Program-made: the position numbers and the translations under genes | Source of the DNA: Pseudomonas benzenivorans | Lineage (GTDB): Bacteria; Pseudomonadota; Gammaproteobacteria; Pseudomonadales; Pseudomonadaceae | Assembly (NCBI RefSeq): GCF_024397895.1 | Contig: NZ_CP073346.1 | Span: 186,001-250,000 of the forward strand | Reading direction: 5' to 3' | DNA length: 64,000 bases | In this document: positions 29,508 through 38,342 of the stretch, in pieces | How the letters are laid out: every line of letters starts with the position of its first letter | How positions within the stretch are numbered: position 1 is the stretch's first letter | Notes under the pieces: model-generated | Seen by the model: only the letters and a program-made list of their open reading frames with translations | Databases searched by the model: none | What the model was told of the DNA's origin: nothing

Positions 29508-31652
29508 ATGTCGCCCAGCCGCCTGTCCATCCAGCTGAAGATCACCCTGCTGGCGGGCCTCTGCCTGACCTTCATCGTTACCCTGCTGGTCGGGGCTTCG
29601 CTCTACCAGTCCACCCGCAGTGCCGAACTGGTGCGCAACGCCAGCAGCGACATGCTCAAGAACAGCGCCAAGCTGCGCCTGCAGGCCCGTGGCGAGCTGC
29701 AGGCGATCCGCATCCAGCGCTACTTCATGGACACTTACCAGTACGGCAAGGGCTTGTCCAAGCAGATCCTGTTCCTGCGCGACCAGGCCCAGAAGCGCTT
29801 TCTCGACGCCTTCGACCTGCGCGAGGACCTGACCCGGCAGGTACGCAGCAGCCTGGAAGCCAACCCGGCGCTGCTCGGCCTCTATCTGGTGTTCGAGCCC
29901 AACGCCCTGGACGGCAAGGACGAGCTGTTCGCCGACCAGCCGGATCTCGGCAGCAACGACCACGGACGCTTCTCCCTCTACTGGTCGCAACCCTCGCCGG
30001 GCACGCTGGAGTCCGAGTCGATGAACGAGGAGATGCTCGGCGACACCAAGGTCGGCCCCAGCGGCGATCCCTACAACGCCTGGTACACCTGCCCGCGCGA
30101 CAGCCGCCAGACCTGCGTGCTGGAGCCTTATTTCGACGAGGTCGGTGGCAAACAGGTACTGATGACCAGCATCGCCTTCCCCCTCGAACTGGGTGGCAAG
30201 GTCATTGGCGTCATGGGCGTGGACATCAGCCTGGACAGCCTGCAGCAGTTGAGCCTGCAGGCCAACCGCGAGCTCTACACCGGCGAAGGCCACATCAGCA
30301 TCTTCAGCCCGGCGGCCCTGATGGCCGGCCACAGCCGCGACGCCAGCCTGCTCAGCGCCTCCGTCGACAAGGCCTATGCCGAGCATGCCGCCGAGTTGCG
30401 TCCCCTGATCAACAAGGGCGAGGCCGCCGAGCTGCAGCACGGCGAGATGATGCGCGTGGTGCAACCCTTCAAGCCGATTCCCGACGCCAAGCCCTGGAGC
30501 GTGCTGCTCGAGGTGCCCGAACAGGTCCTGCTCGGCCCCGCCCTGCAACTGGAACAGCAGCTCGACAGCCGGCGCACCACCGACAGCAGCCTGAGCCTGC
30601 TGATCGGCCTGGTTGCCGTCATCGCCGGTCTGCTGCTGATGTGGCTGACGGCGCGCGGGGTGACCCGCCCCATCCTCGGCGTCGCCGCCATGCTCAAGGA
30701 CATCGCCAGCGGCGAAGGCGACCTCACCCGCCGCCTGGATTACGCCAGGCAGGACGAACTGGGCGAACTGGCCGGCTGGTTCAACCGCTTCCTCGACAAG
30801 CTGCAGCCGGTGATCGCCGACGTCAAACGCAGCGTGCAGGACGCCCGCGGCACCGCCGATCAGTCCGCGGCCATCGCCAGCCAGACCAGCGCCGGCATGC
30901 AGCAGCAGTTCCGCGAGGTCGATCAGGTGGCCACCGCCTTCCAGGAGATGAGCGCCACCGCCCACGATGTCGCGCACAATGCCGCCCAGGCCGCCGAAGC
31001 CGCACGCAGCGCCGACCAGGCCAGTCGTGAAGGCCTCGGGGTGATCGGCCAGACCACCGCCTCCATCGAACTGCTGGCCAACGAAATGAACGTGGCCATG
31101 CAGGAGGTCGAAGGCCTGGCCACCAGCAGCGAGCAGATCGGTTCGGTGCTGGAAGTGATCCGTTCGATCGCCGAGCAGACCAACCTGCTGGCGCTCAACG
31201 CCGCCATCGAGGCGGCCCGCGCCGGCGAGGCCGGTCGCGGCTTCGCCGTGGTCGCCGACGAAGTGCGCAACCTGGCCAAGCGCACCCAGGACTCGGTGGA
31301 GGAAATCCGCCAGGTGATCGAAGGCCTGCAAAGTGGTACCAAGGAAGTGGTCAGCACCATGCACAGCAGCCACCGCCAGGCCCAGGGCAGCGTGGCCCAG
31401 GTCGAACAGGCGGTCGCGGCGCTGCAGCGGATCAGCCAGGCAGTCAGCGTGATCACCGACATGAACCTGCAGATCGCCAGCGCCGCCGAGGAACAGAGCT
31501 CGGTGGCCGAGGAGATCAACCGCAACGTGGCCTCGATCCGCGACGTCACCGAGGCCATCTCCAGCCAGGCCGAAGAGTCGGCGCAGGTCAGTCAGAACCT
31601 CAATCGCCTGGCCAACCACCAGCAGGGTTTGATGGATCAGTTCCGCGCCTGA
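29508..31652 (+). CDS. tlpQ: Methyl-accepting chemotaxis protein with dCACHE domain, TlpQ-like
   Basis: 714 residues: membrane helix 1 (about 11-33), a ~320-residue periplasmic double-CACHE sensor (about 40-360) ending in a [12 protein letters not shown] strand in its membrane-distal part, helix 2 (about 362-384), HAMP, and the cytoplasmic signalling hairpin with the conserved tip [20 protein letters not shown]. No C-terminal CheR/CheB pentapeptide is seen. Length and domain layout equal those of P. aeruginosa TlpQ (PA2654), which responds to histamine and polyamines; ligand identity here is inferred. A near-consensus sigma-28 promoter (29442) ties it to the flagellar regulon. The divergent carrier gene may import the sensed compound. 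Confidence 0.8.
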   Translation: MSPSRLSIQLKITLLAGLCLTFIVTLLVGASLYQSTRSAELVRNASSDMLKNSAKLRLQARGELQAIRIQRYFMDTYQYGKGLSKQILFLRDQAQKRFLDAFDLREDLTRQVRSSLEANPALLGLYLVFEPNALDGKDELFADQPDLGSNDHGRFSLYWSQPSPGTLESESMNEEMLGDTKVGPSGDPYNAWYTCPRDSRQTCVLEPYFDEVGGKQVLMTSIAFPLELGGKVIGVMGVDISLDSLQQLSLQANRELYTGEGHISIFSPAALMAGHSRDASLLSASVDKAYAEHAAELRPLINKGEAAELQHGEMMRVVQPFKPIPDAKPWSVLLEVPEQVLLGPALQLEQQLDSRRTTDSSLSLLIGLVAVIAGLLLMWLTARGVTRPILGVAAMLKDIASGEGDLTRRLDYARQDELGELAGWFNRFLDKLQPVIADVKRSVQDARGTADQSAAIASQTSAGMQQQFREVDQVATAFQEMSATAHDVAHNAAQAAEAARSADQASREGLGVIGQTTASIELLANEMNVAMQEVEGLATSSEQIGSVLEVIRSIAEQTNLLALNAAIEAARAGEAGRGFAVVADEVRNLAKRTQDSVEEIRQVIEGLQSGTKEVVSTMHSSHRQAQGSVAQVEQAVAALQRISQAVSVITDMNLQIASAAEEQSSVAEEINRNVASIRDVTEAISSQAEESAQVSQNLNRLANHQQGLMDQFRA

Positions 31653-31699
31653 TCCAGCGGCTCCTGCCCGGCTCAGTGCCCCGAGCGCGGCATCAGCCC

Positions 31700-31728
31700 T
31701 TGCCGCCCCGGCGAGGCGCCGCTAGCCT
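31700..31728 (+). promoter_or_regulatory. Candidate promoter of the FMN-reductase gene
   Basis: TTGCCG (31700-31705), 17-bp spacer, TAGCCT (31723-31728), 29 bp before the ATG at 31757. A similar GGCTAGCTT element precedes the hydrolase gene at 33618. Confidence 0.35.
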
Positions 31729-31756
31729 GGGGCGTTTCAATGTCAGGGACAGCGCA

Positions 31757-32353
31757 ATGCTGAATATCGCAGTCGTGGCCGGCTCCGGCCGCAACAACTG
31801 CCAGTCGGGCAAGGTCGCCCGCTTCCTCCGCCAACGCCTGCTGCAGCTGGGGCTGAGCGATGCGGAGTCGAGCACCCTCATCGACCTGGGCCTCGCACCG
31901 CTGCCGCTGTGGCCCGCCGACGACCAAGGCCCCTGGGAGCTCTACCGGCAACAATTGAAGGCCGCCGATGCCGTGCTGATCATCTCCCCGGAGTGGAACG
32001 GCATGGCCTGCCCGGCCATCAAGAATTTCTTCATCTATGCCAGCAAGGCCGAACTGGCGCACAAGCCCGGGCTGCTGGTCGGCGTTTCCGCCGGCGTCGG
32101 CGGCGCCTACCCGATCAGCGAACTGCGCGCTTCCAGCTACAAGAACTGCCGGCTCTGCTACCTGCCGGAACACCTGATCGTGCGTCGCGTCGAAAGCGTG
32201 CTGAACGGCCCTGAACCTTCAGGCGAAGATGACCAGCGTCTGCGCGCCCGCATCGACTATGACCTGGATATCCTGGCCAAGTACGCCCAGGCCCTGAAGC
32301 CGGTGCGCGAAAGCATCGACATGGACAATCGGGCGTTCGCCAACGGCATGTGA
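31757..32353 (+). CDS. NADPH-dependent FMN reductase-family flavoprotein
   Basis: 198 residues with a flavodoxin-like fold. MLNIAVVAGSGRNNCQSGKVARFL forms the first strand and phosphate loop for FMN (about residues 1-24, the S-G-R segment), and IISPEWNGMACPAIKNF (about 74-92) is the family loop contacting the isoalloxazine ring. Members reduce FMN, quinones, azo dyes or chromate using NAD(P)H; the substrate here cannot be told. The ATG at 31757 follows a promoter-like element. Reading upstream of it brings in sequence unlike the family. No operon partner: 113 bp separate it from the next gene. Confidence 0.85.
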   Translation: MLNIAVVAGSGRNNCQSGKVARFLRQRLLQLGLSDAESSTLIDLGLAPLPLWPADDQGPWELYRQQLKAADAVLIISPEWNGMACPAIKNFFIYASKAELAHKPGLLVGVSAGVGGAYPISELRASSYKNCRLCYLPEHLIVRRVESVLNGPEPSGEDDQRLRARIDYDLDILAKYAQALKPVRESIDMDNRAFANGM

Positions 32354-32466
32354 GACGGCGGTGAAACGCCCCTGGCGGCCGTCGGGCATCGCCCCCTGAT
32401 CTGGAACAAAACCTTGGCCCGCCGACCCCGCAGCCTATAATCGCGCCTTGCCGGCCGGAGACGAAC

Positions 32467-33546
32467 ATGAGCGCGATCCAAATCAAAACCAAGGCATTGA
32501 CGATCAGGGCCGGCGCGCGGGCCATGGCGCGCATTCGTGAGCGTGGCCTGCGGCCGGCGGATGTCGGCATCCTGCCCGGAGCCGCCGGCGGCCCCAAGGC
32601 GCTGGGTATTCAGGGCCTTGACCTGGCGCTGTTTGGCGACTGGCTGCCCCGCGCGCCGCGCGAACGGGCGCTGATCGGCGCCTCGATCGGCTCCTGGCGC
32701 TTTGCCAGCGCCTGCCTGGACGATACCGGCGCCGGCATCCGTCGGCTGGGTGAGCTGTACACCGAGCAGCAATTCGCCAAAGGCGTGAGCATGGCCGAAG
32801 TCTCGCGCAGCTGCCGGCTGATGCTCGAGCAACTGCTGGAGGGACGGGACGCCCAGGTGCTGAGCAATCCGCACTATCGCCTGAACGTCGTACTGGTGCG
32901 CAGCCAGGGGCTGCTGCGCCACGACCATCGCGGTGTGCTGGGCCTGGGCCTTTCCGCGGTAATGGGCAGCAACCTGATGGGTCGCCCGCGCCTCGGGCGT
33001 CACTTCGAGCGCATAATACTGCACGATGTTCGCCAGGCACCGCCGCTGACCGCCCTGCGCGACTTCCCTTCGCGCTGCCTGCCGCTGGACCAGCACAACC
33101 TGCGCCATGCCCTGCTCGCCTCCGGCTCGATTCCGATGATCATGCAGGGGGTGCGCGACATTCCCGGGGTGGGCCCCGGCACCTATCGCGACGGTGGATT
33201 GCTCGACTACCACCTCGACCTGCCCTACAACGGTGGCGACATCGTGCTCTACCCACACTTCACCGATCGCGTCATCCCCGGTTGGTTCGACAAAGGCATG
33301 CCCTGGCGCCGCGGCGACGGCGGGCGCCTGCAGGACGTGCTCCTGCTCGCCCCCTCTCCCGACTATCTGGCCCGCCTGCCCCATGGCAAGTTGCCGGACC
33401 GCAAGGACTTCAGCCGTTACCTGGGCGACGACGCCGGACGCCGCCGCTACTGGCGCCAGGCCATGGACGAAAGCCGTCGACTCGGCGACGAGTTCCTCGA
33501 GCTCACCGATGGCGGCGGTTTGGCCGGACGCCTGCTGGCGCTCTGA
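32467..33546 (+). CDS. Patatin-like phospholipase-family protein
   Basis: 359 residues. The nucleophile elbow GASIGSW places Ser at residue 73, and the catalytic dyad partner D242 lies in YRDGGLLDYH (DG-G/A motif). The oxyanion loop near the N-terminus is GILPGAAGGPKALG, a variant of the usual DGGGxRG. These three elements define a patatin-type Ser-Asp lipid acyl hydrolase. No signal peptide or membrane helix, so the enzyme is probably cytoplasmic or injected by another system, although no secretion genes are nearby. It is followed after 71 bp by a second serine-hydrolase-like gene. Confidence 0.82.
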   Translation: MSAIQIKTKALTIRAGARAMARIRERGLRPADVGILPGAAGGPKALGIQGLDLALFGDWLPRAPRERALIGASIGSWRFASACLDDTGAGIRRLGELYTEQQFAKGVSMAEVSRSCRLMLEQLLEGRDAQVLSNPHYRLNVVLVRSQGLLRHDHRGVLGLGLSAVMGSNLMGRPRLGRHFERIILHDVRQAPPLTALRDFPSRCLPLDQHNLRHALLASGSIPMIMQGVRDIPGVGPGTYRDGGLLDYHLDLPYNGGDIVLYPHFTDRVIPGWFDKGMPWRRGDGGRLQDVLLLAPSPDYLARLPHGKLPDRKDFSRYLGDDAGRRRYWRQAMDESRRLGDEFLELTDGGGLAGRLLAL

Positions 33547-33558
33547 GCGTCGACGCGA

Positions 33559-33588
33559 TTGCCAGAGCCGCCCGCCGGCGGCTAGCTT
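33559..33588 (+). promoter_or_regulatory. Candidate promoter of the alpha/beta hydrolase gene
   Basis: TTGCCA (33559-33564), 18-bp spacer, TAGCTT (33583-33588), 30 bp before the ATG at 33618. It shares the GGCTAGC core with the element at 31700. Confidence 0.35.
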
Positions 33589-33617
33589 AGTCGACAGGCA
33601 ACCAAGGAAGGATCCGC

Positions 33618-34460
33618 ATGAAACTGGCAGTGGCCATTATCCACGGCATTGGCACCCAACCTGATATCCGCGATGGCGACGGCCAGCACCTCTTCGCCCA
33701 GGAGCTGATCGCCGGACTACGCCTCCGCCTCGGCACCGAGGCCGACCAGGTGGCCTTTCAGAGCCTCTACTGGGCCAGCGTGCTGGACAAGCGCCAGCTG
33801 GCGTATCTCGAGCGACTGCGCGACCAGCCCGTGCGCTGGCGCTGGCTGCGGCGCCTCGTCACCCTGTTCCTCGGTGATGCCAGCGGTTATCGCCAGGTCA
33901 GTCAGGCCTATGACACCACCTACGAGGAAGTCCACCAGTGCCTGCGCAACGGCCTCAACCGCCTGCGCGCCAAGGTCGATCCCCAGACCCCACTGGTGGT
34001 GCTGGCCCACTCGCTCGGCGGCCATATCTTTTCCAATTTTGCCTGGGATCAGCAGCGCATCAACCTGACGCCCTCCTGCTCCAACGACCCGTTCCTCGGC
34101 CTGGAGACCCTGGCCGGGCTGGTCACCTTCGGCTGCAACATCCCGCTGTTCACCTTCGCCTACGACCCGGTGGTGCCGATCCGCTTTCCTGGCCACTGCC
34201 TGAGCGACCCGGTGCGCGCACAGGCGCGCTGGCTCAACCTCTATGCCCCGGCGGACATTCTCGGCTATCCGCTGCGGCCGATTCCAGGCTACGCCGCCGT
34301 GGTCAGCGAAGACCGCGCCATGCCCGTTGGCCCCTGGTATAAACGCCACACGCCGCTGAGCCACCTCACCTACTGGCAGGACCACCATTTCCAGCGCTAT
34401 GTCGCGCAGTACCTGCAGCGCGTCTTGTCCGCCTGCGCCAGCTCCGCCACCCACAACTGA
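33618..34460 (+). CDS. Alpha/beta-hydrolase-fold protein (putative lipase/esterase)
   Basis: 280 residues, no signal peptide. AIIHGIGTQPD near the N-terminus resembles the HG oxyanion element of alpha/beta hydrolases. The nucleophile elbow LAHSLGGHIF puts Ser at residue 132. A late histidine in HTPLSHLTYWQDHHF could complete the triad, with an aspartate in APADILGYP. Related proteins are annotated only as hypothetical or lipase-like; substrate unknown. It follows the patatin gene and ends at a strong hairpin shared with the convergent membrane-protein gene. The start has AAGGAAGGA seven bases upstream. Confidence 0.7.
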   Translation: MKLAVAIIHGIGTQPDIRDGDGQHLFAQELIAGLRLRLGTEADQVAFQSLYWASVLDKRQLAYLERLRDQPVRWRWLRRLVTLFLGDASGYRQVSQAYDTTYEEVHQCLRNGLNRLRAKVDPQTPLVVLAHSLGGHIFSNFAWDQQRINLTPSCSNDPFLGLETLAGLVTFGCNIPLFTFAYDPVVPIRFPGHCLSDPVRAQARWLNLYAPADILGYPLRPIPGYAAVVSEDRAMPVGPWYKRHTPLSHLTYWQDHHFQRYVAQYLQRVLSACASSATHN

Positions 34461-34470
34461 CGGACCACCA

Positions 34471-34524
34471 AGCAAAACGCCCCGGAACCCATAACAGCAT
34501 CTGTTGCTGCCAGTGTTCCGGGGC
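34471..34524 (-). terminator. Branched terminator hairpin for the membrane-protein gene
   Basis: Perfect 10-bp stem GCCCCGGAAC (34479-34488) / GTTCCGGGGC (34515-34524). Inside the loop is a second small stem AACAG/CTGTT. On the minus strand the stem is followed by GTTTTGCTT, so it terminates the gene at 34589; it may also stop the plus-strand hydrolase transcript. Confidence 0.8.
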
Positions 34525-34588
34525 GCCTGCCCTGAACCCTCAGATGATGCAGGGTGCAGCGACTAATGCCAGGTTCGCGCCAGGCGCG

Positions 34589-35260
34589 TTACCACGCGGC
34601 CAGTGCCGGGTTACGCGGCGCTTTCACCTGGGCCATTTCCACAGCCTTGGCCTCTTCACGCTTCATCGCCCACTGGGTGAGCAGCACCATCGCGGCGAAG
34701 CCACCGACGATCATCACCGGGTAGGCGGCGAGGATTTCGGTCAGCGAATACTTCCAGGACAGCGGGCGACCGACGCCGAGCATCGCGGCATAGAACCAGG
34801 ACACACCCGACAGGGCGCCGGCGAACAGGGCGAACATGCGCATGCTGAAGTTCAGCTTGAGCAGCGATCCGGCTTTCTGCAGGGCCGGCAGGACCAGGCC
34901 GTGCAGCAGCATGCCGTTGAAGGTCAGCAGCATCACGATGGTGATCTTGGCCTGCAGCTTGGGGTTGAGCAGGTAGGACAGGCCGTTGGCATTGATATCC
35001 AGCCAGATGATCGCCACGCCGCTGACCCAGAGCACTGCCAGGGCGGCGGAAACGGACTTCTGCAGGCTTTCCATATGCTGGCTGTCCTGCAGGTGGGATT
35101 TCCCACCCTTGAACAATTCTTTGATCATCGCGAAATCGCTGGTCAACACCATGCCGATGGCGACACAGCAGGCAATCAGGTGCGCGTAAACAATCCCTAG
35201 GCGCATAAACTCCATGGTTACTTGTTGCTCAAAAAACGAAATGAAAATGCTCAGGTCCAT
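34589..35260 (-). CDS. Five- or six-helix integral membrane protein, unknown function
   Basis: 223 residues, not recognised. Hydrophobic segments lie at about 20-42, 68-88, 100-122, 139-160 and 175-196, with a short charged tail. The first helix is preceded by MDLSIFISFFEQQ and contains AHLIACCVAIGMVLTSDF; further polar residues within helices include a tryptophan-aspartate pair (IIWLDIN) and a histidine in LLHGLVLP, which might bind a metal or haem, but that is a guess. The ATG at 35260 has AAGAGG spaced six bases upstream; M16 is an alternative start. It ends at a strong terminator, is convergent with the hydrolase gene, and has a 568-bp gene-free region upstream with a TATATAA-like element near 35325. 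Confidence 0.75.
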   Translation of the reverse strand: MDLSIFISFFEQQVTMEFMRLGIVYAHLIACCVAIGMVLTSDFAMIKELFKGGKSHLQDSQHMESLQKSVSAALAVLWVSGVAIIWLDINANGLSYLLNPKLQAKITIVMLLTFNGMLLHGLVLPALQKAGSLLKLNFSMRMFALFAGALSGVSWFYAAMLGVGRPLSWKYSLTEILAAYPVMIVGGFAAMVLLTQWAMKREEAKAVEMAQVKAPRNPALAAW

Positions 35261-35828
35261 GGGGGCCTCTTTCTTAGTTGGAAGAACCGCTCAATGCTGC
35301 CGAGTCGGTTCGACTGTGCTGTTTATATATGCAATGAAGACATGGCTTCAGTGCGTCCTGGGATTCAGCGAAGAAACCTCAGATACGCAGCCGCCGGGCG
35401 AATGAAGTCCCCATCATTCGATTTCCTCTTCAAAAAGCAAAAAGCTCCCCCTGCACATGGCGCATGCCTGTGAGGTGAAGCTCCTGATTAGATGGAGGGC
35501 GAGGCTAAGGCCGCCGCCCTCAACTGGCTATTCTCTGAGCAGACGAACATGAATTCGTTCACTTTCTGCACAGCGCTGGCGACGAACGGCGGTATCCCTT
35601 GACCTCCTCGAATAGCGGCCATCGGCCATGAGCCTGACTCGGCGCCCGGAGCGGGTTATTTCTGACCGACATCGCCGAGCATCTATGCGACAGCTTCTGT
35701 GAACCAGTGGAACTTTTCGTCCAGGCCATGTGACTTACTAGTCAGGGTCGGTCATCAACAGCTATGACCGGCCAGCGCGCCACTGCGCCGCTGGCCCTAA
35801 ACACTTTGGGATCACCTCGGAGAACCCC
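35261..35828. other. 568-bp gene-free region
   Basis: Less GC-rich than the surroundings, with no open frame showing protein-like codon use. It should carry the promoter of the minus-strand membrane gene (TATATA near 35325). Its right end holds a GC-rich hairpin, GGCCAGCG (35770-35777) / CGCTGGCC (35789-35796), 33 bp before the small gene at 35829. No tRNA or mobile element was seen. Confidence 0.6.
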
Positions 35829-36098
35829 ATGAACGCCCCGCTGCGTTTCAACGAAGCACTGCTCATCGCCGATCGCGCCTTCAAGCCCTTCCAATGCGTC
35901 GCCTGGTCCCCGCAGGACAGTACCGGCGAACTGAACCTGACGGTCATCGATCGCACCAGCACGCGCCTGCTTGGCCGTACTCGGCTGCCCAGCAGCATCT
36001 ACAGCGACCCGGACAAGCTGGCCCAGGAACTGAAGAAATCCCGTGACGAGCTGAGCCGTCAGGGTTTCGACCTGGCGCCCTGGAGCATGCCGGAGTAA
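35829..36098 (+). CDS. Small conserved Pseudomonas protein, probably DUF3509 family
   Basis: 89 residues, soluble, no signal. The pattern of an N-terminal helix, a short beta-meander with FQCVAWSPQD and ELNLTVIDR, and a C-terminal helix AQELKKSRDELSRQG resembles the ~90-residue DUF3509 proteins that are nearly confined to Pseudomonas and occur as several paralogues per genome. The match is from memory of the pattern, not a search. The ATG at 35829 is preceded by CGGAGAA. Upstream is a hairpin (35770-35796). Expression control and role are unknown. Confidence 0.65.
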   Translation: MNAPLRFNEALLIADRAFKPFQCVAWSPQDSTGELNLTVIDRTSTRLLGRTRLPSSIYSDPDKLAQELKKSRDELSRQGFDLAPWSMPE

Positions 36099-36253
36099 TA
36101 GACCCGGCTGGACGCTTCCGCGCGAGCGCGGCGCCAGACGCCGCGCAGCCGCATCCAGAGATGTCGCCCGTGGCATTATCTGTGGGCATTGTGTCCTTGT
36201 TGCCACTTCCTCGCTGAGCGCACACTGCATCCATCGCTCATCGAGACCTCGCT

Positions 36254-37249
36254 ATGGATGCGCTTAAAACCATTGCCTGCCTGATCTATCCGGACGTCAT
36301 GAGTCTCGACGTCACCGGACCGCTGCAGGTGTTCGCCTCGGCCAACGACGAATGCCGGCGTCAGGGGCTGCCCGCCAGCTACCGCTTGCTGCTGCTGGGC
36401 CAGCACGCCGGCGCCATCGCCACCTCGGCCGGGTTGCAGCTGATGACCGACCAGACCTGGGGCGAGGCTGACCTTACCCAGATCGATACCCTGCTGATCC
36501 CCGGCGGTGCGGGCGACCAGCTGCAATGCCAGGATCCGCACCTGCTGGCCTGGCTCCGCGCAGCCGAGCCTCAACTGCGACGCCTCGGCTCGGTCTGCTC
36601 CGGCGCGCTGATACTCGCCGCTGCCGGACTGCTCGACGGCCACCGCGCCACCACCCATTGGGCGGACGTAGAGAGGCTGCGCCGGGCCCATCCTCAGGTA
36701 GAAGTGCTGGGAGACTGCCTGCACACCTATGCCCCCAAGGACCCGAGCGGCGCCGCGCATATTTTCACCTCGGCCGGCGTAACCGCCGGCATCGACCTGG
36801 CCCTGGCGCTGGTGGAGGCCGATCTAGGCCGCGCCATGGCCCTGGCGGTGGCACGCCGCCTGGTGATGTTCCTGCGTCGCCCCGGCGGCCAGGCACAGTT
36901 CAGCGCCCTGCTCGCCCCCGAACCCAGTCGCATACCGCGCCTGGCCGCCCTGCTCGAGTGGATTCCCGTTCATTTGGCCGACGATCTATCAGTGGAGGCC
37001 CTGGCGGCCCAGGCCTGTATGGCGCCGCGCACGCTCTCCCGGCTGTTCGTCGAGGAACTGGGCATGGGGCCCGGCCGCTACGTCGAGCGTATCCGCCTGG
37101 AAGCCGCCCGGCACCTGTTGCACGACGCCAAGGCCTCGATCGCGACGGTGGCCCGCCTGACCGGGTTCGGCCACCCGGAAAACCTGCGCCGGGCCTTTCA
37201 CAAGCACCTGTCCGTCAGCCCCCAGGCCTATGCGGAGCGTTTCGCCTGA
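36254..37249 (+). CDS. GlxA-type transcriptional regulator (DJ-1/PfpI + AraC domains)
   Basis: 331 residues. Residues ~7-185 form a DJ-1/PfpI amidase-like domain, with the nucleophile-elbow segment RLGSVCSGALILAAAG carrying the conserved cysteine. Residues ~230-330 form an AraC/XylS DNA-binding domain with two helix-turn-helix motifs (LAAQACMAPRTLSRLFVEELG and IATVARLTGFGHPENLRRAF). Regulators of this class control catabolism of arginine, carnitine, glycine betaine or isonitriles in Pseudomonas. No target operon is adjacent, so its regulon cannot be told; the neighbours are the DUF3509-like gene and a convergent cyclase gene. Confidence 0.88.
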   Translation: MDALKTIACLIYPDVMSLDVTGPLQVFASANDECRRQGLPASYRLLLLGQHAGAIATSAGLQLMTDQTWGEADLTQIDTLLIPGGAGDQLQCQDPHLLAWLRAAEPQLRRLGSVCSGALILAAAGLLDGHRATTHWADVERLRRAHPQVEVLGDCLHTYAPKDPSGAAHIFTSAGVTAGIDLALALVEADLGRAMALAVARRLVMFLRRPGGQAQFSALLAPEPSRIPRLAALLEWIPVHLADDLSVEALAAQACMAPRTLSRLFVEELGMGPGRYVERIRLEAARHLLHDAKASIATVARLTGFGHPENLRRAFHKHLSVSPQAYAERFA

Positions 37250-37377
37250 AGCCGACGGCCTTGCCGCGCGCCGTAGTGACGACACCAAGCGCAGTACGAC
37301 TGGCGCACGATGACTGAGCTACACCTGCGCCGGGCCGAGCTCAGCGCCTGAGGCAGAGCCGACGGTCGTCGCCGAGG

Positions 37378-38340
37378 CTAGGCGGGAACCTGGTGAAGGC
37401 TGGTGCGGTTGCGTCCGCCTTTCTTGGAGCTGTAGAGGGCCTGGTCGGTCCACTCGATAAGCTGCTCATGGCCACTGCTGGGCTGACCGAGGTCGGCGAC
37501 CCCGAGGCTGATGGTCACCGGAATCACCACGCCTTCGTGCTCCACCCGCATGGCCTCGACTGCCAGCCGCAGGCGTTCGGCGAACAGCCTGGCGCCCTGG
37601 ATATCGGTATCCGGCAGCAGCACGGCGAACTCCTCACCGCCATAGCGACCGGCGATATCATTGGTACGCACATGGGCCAGCACCAGATCCGCGACGCCCT
37701 GGATCACTTTGTCGCCAGCCTGATGGCCGTAGGTGTCATTGACCTTCTTGAAATGATCGATATCGAACATCACCAAGGCGGCCATGGTCCGGTAACGCTG
37801 GTGGCGGGCATATTCGAGGCGCAGGGCCTCTTCCCAGTGGCCGCGATTGCTCAGGCCGGTAAGCCGATCGGTGCTGGACAGGCGTTTGAGCTCAAGGTTG
37901 GCGGCCTGCAACTGGCGTTTGTTGGTCGCCACCTCGGTCACGTCGTAGATGATCACGCAGATGTGCGCGACTTCGCTGTTGGTGGCCCGCAGCGGTATCA
38001 GCGTGACGTTCTGGTACATGTGATCTTCCTGCCCGGTGATGGGCTGGTAGTTCTTGAATCGCACCAGATAGGGCCGCTGCTCCCAGAGGGTGAAAGCCGG
38101 CGTACCGAGCAGGGCAACGGTCTCCAGCTTGTTGCGGAACCACTCCTCCTCGACCTCCGGGAAGACCGTGAAGAAGGACTGCTGATGAACCTCGTCGGGT
38201 GTGCGTCCGGAGTGGTTCTCCATGAAGCTGTTCCAGATCTCGACCCGGTACTCGCGGTCGACCATGACCACCCCGACGTCGATGCTCTGCACGATCGCCA
38301 TCAGCCAGTGAAACTCGTTGAGATCCAGCAGTGCGCTCAT
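37378..38340 (-). CDS. PAS-GGDEF diguanylate cyclase
   Basis: 320 residues: a PAS sensor domain (about 12-135), a short coiled linker (NKRQLQAANLELKRLSS) and a GGDEF domain (about 160-318). The active-site motif is GGEEF at 234-238, a functional variant, and the inhibitory I-site RxxD is present as R225-T-N-D228, exactly five residues before GGEEF. So it should make c-di-GMP with product inhibition. No membrane segment: a cytosolic enzyme. It starts 2 bases after the stop of the response regulator-CheC gene, which means co-transcription and probably a functional pair. The PAS ligand is unknown; no haem- or flavin-binding signature was evident. Confidence 0.92.
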   Translation of the reverse strand: MSALLDLNEFHWLMAIVQSIDVGVVMVDREYRVEIWNSFMENHSGRTPDEVHQQSFFTVFPEVEEEWFRNKLETVALLGTPAFTLWEQRPYLVRFKNYQPITGQEDHMYQNVTLIPLRATNSEVAHICVIIYDVTEVATNKRQLQAANLELKRLSSTDRLTGLSNRGHWEEALRLEYARHQRYRTMAALVMFDIDHFKKVNDTYGHQAGDKVIQGVADLVLAHVRTNDIAGRYGGEEFAVLLPDTDIQGARLFAERLRLAVEAMRVEHEGVVIPVTISLGVADLGQPSSGHEQLIEWTDQALYSSKKGGRNRTSLHQVPA

Positions 38341-38342
38341 GT

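Noticed and set aside
34544..35200. 218-codon plus-strand frame opposite the membrane-protein gene
   Set aside because: The minus-strand product has regular membrane helices and a proper Shine-Dalgarno and terminator; the plus-strand frame is His/Gln-rich and featureless.
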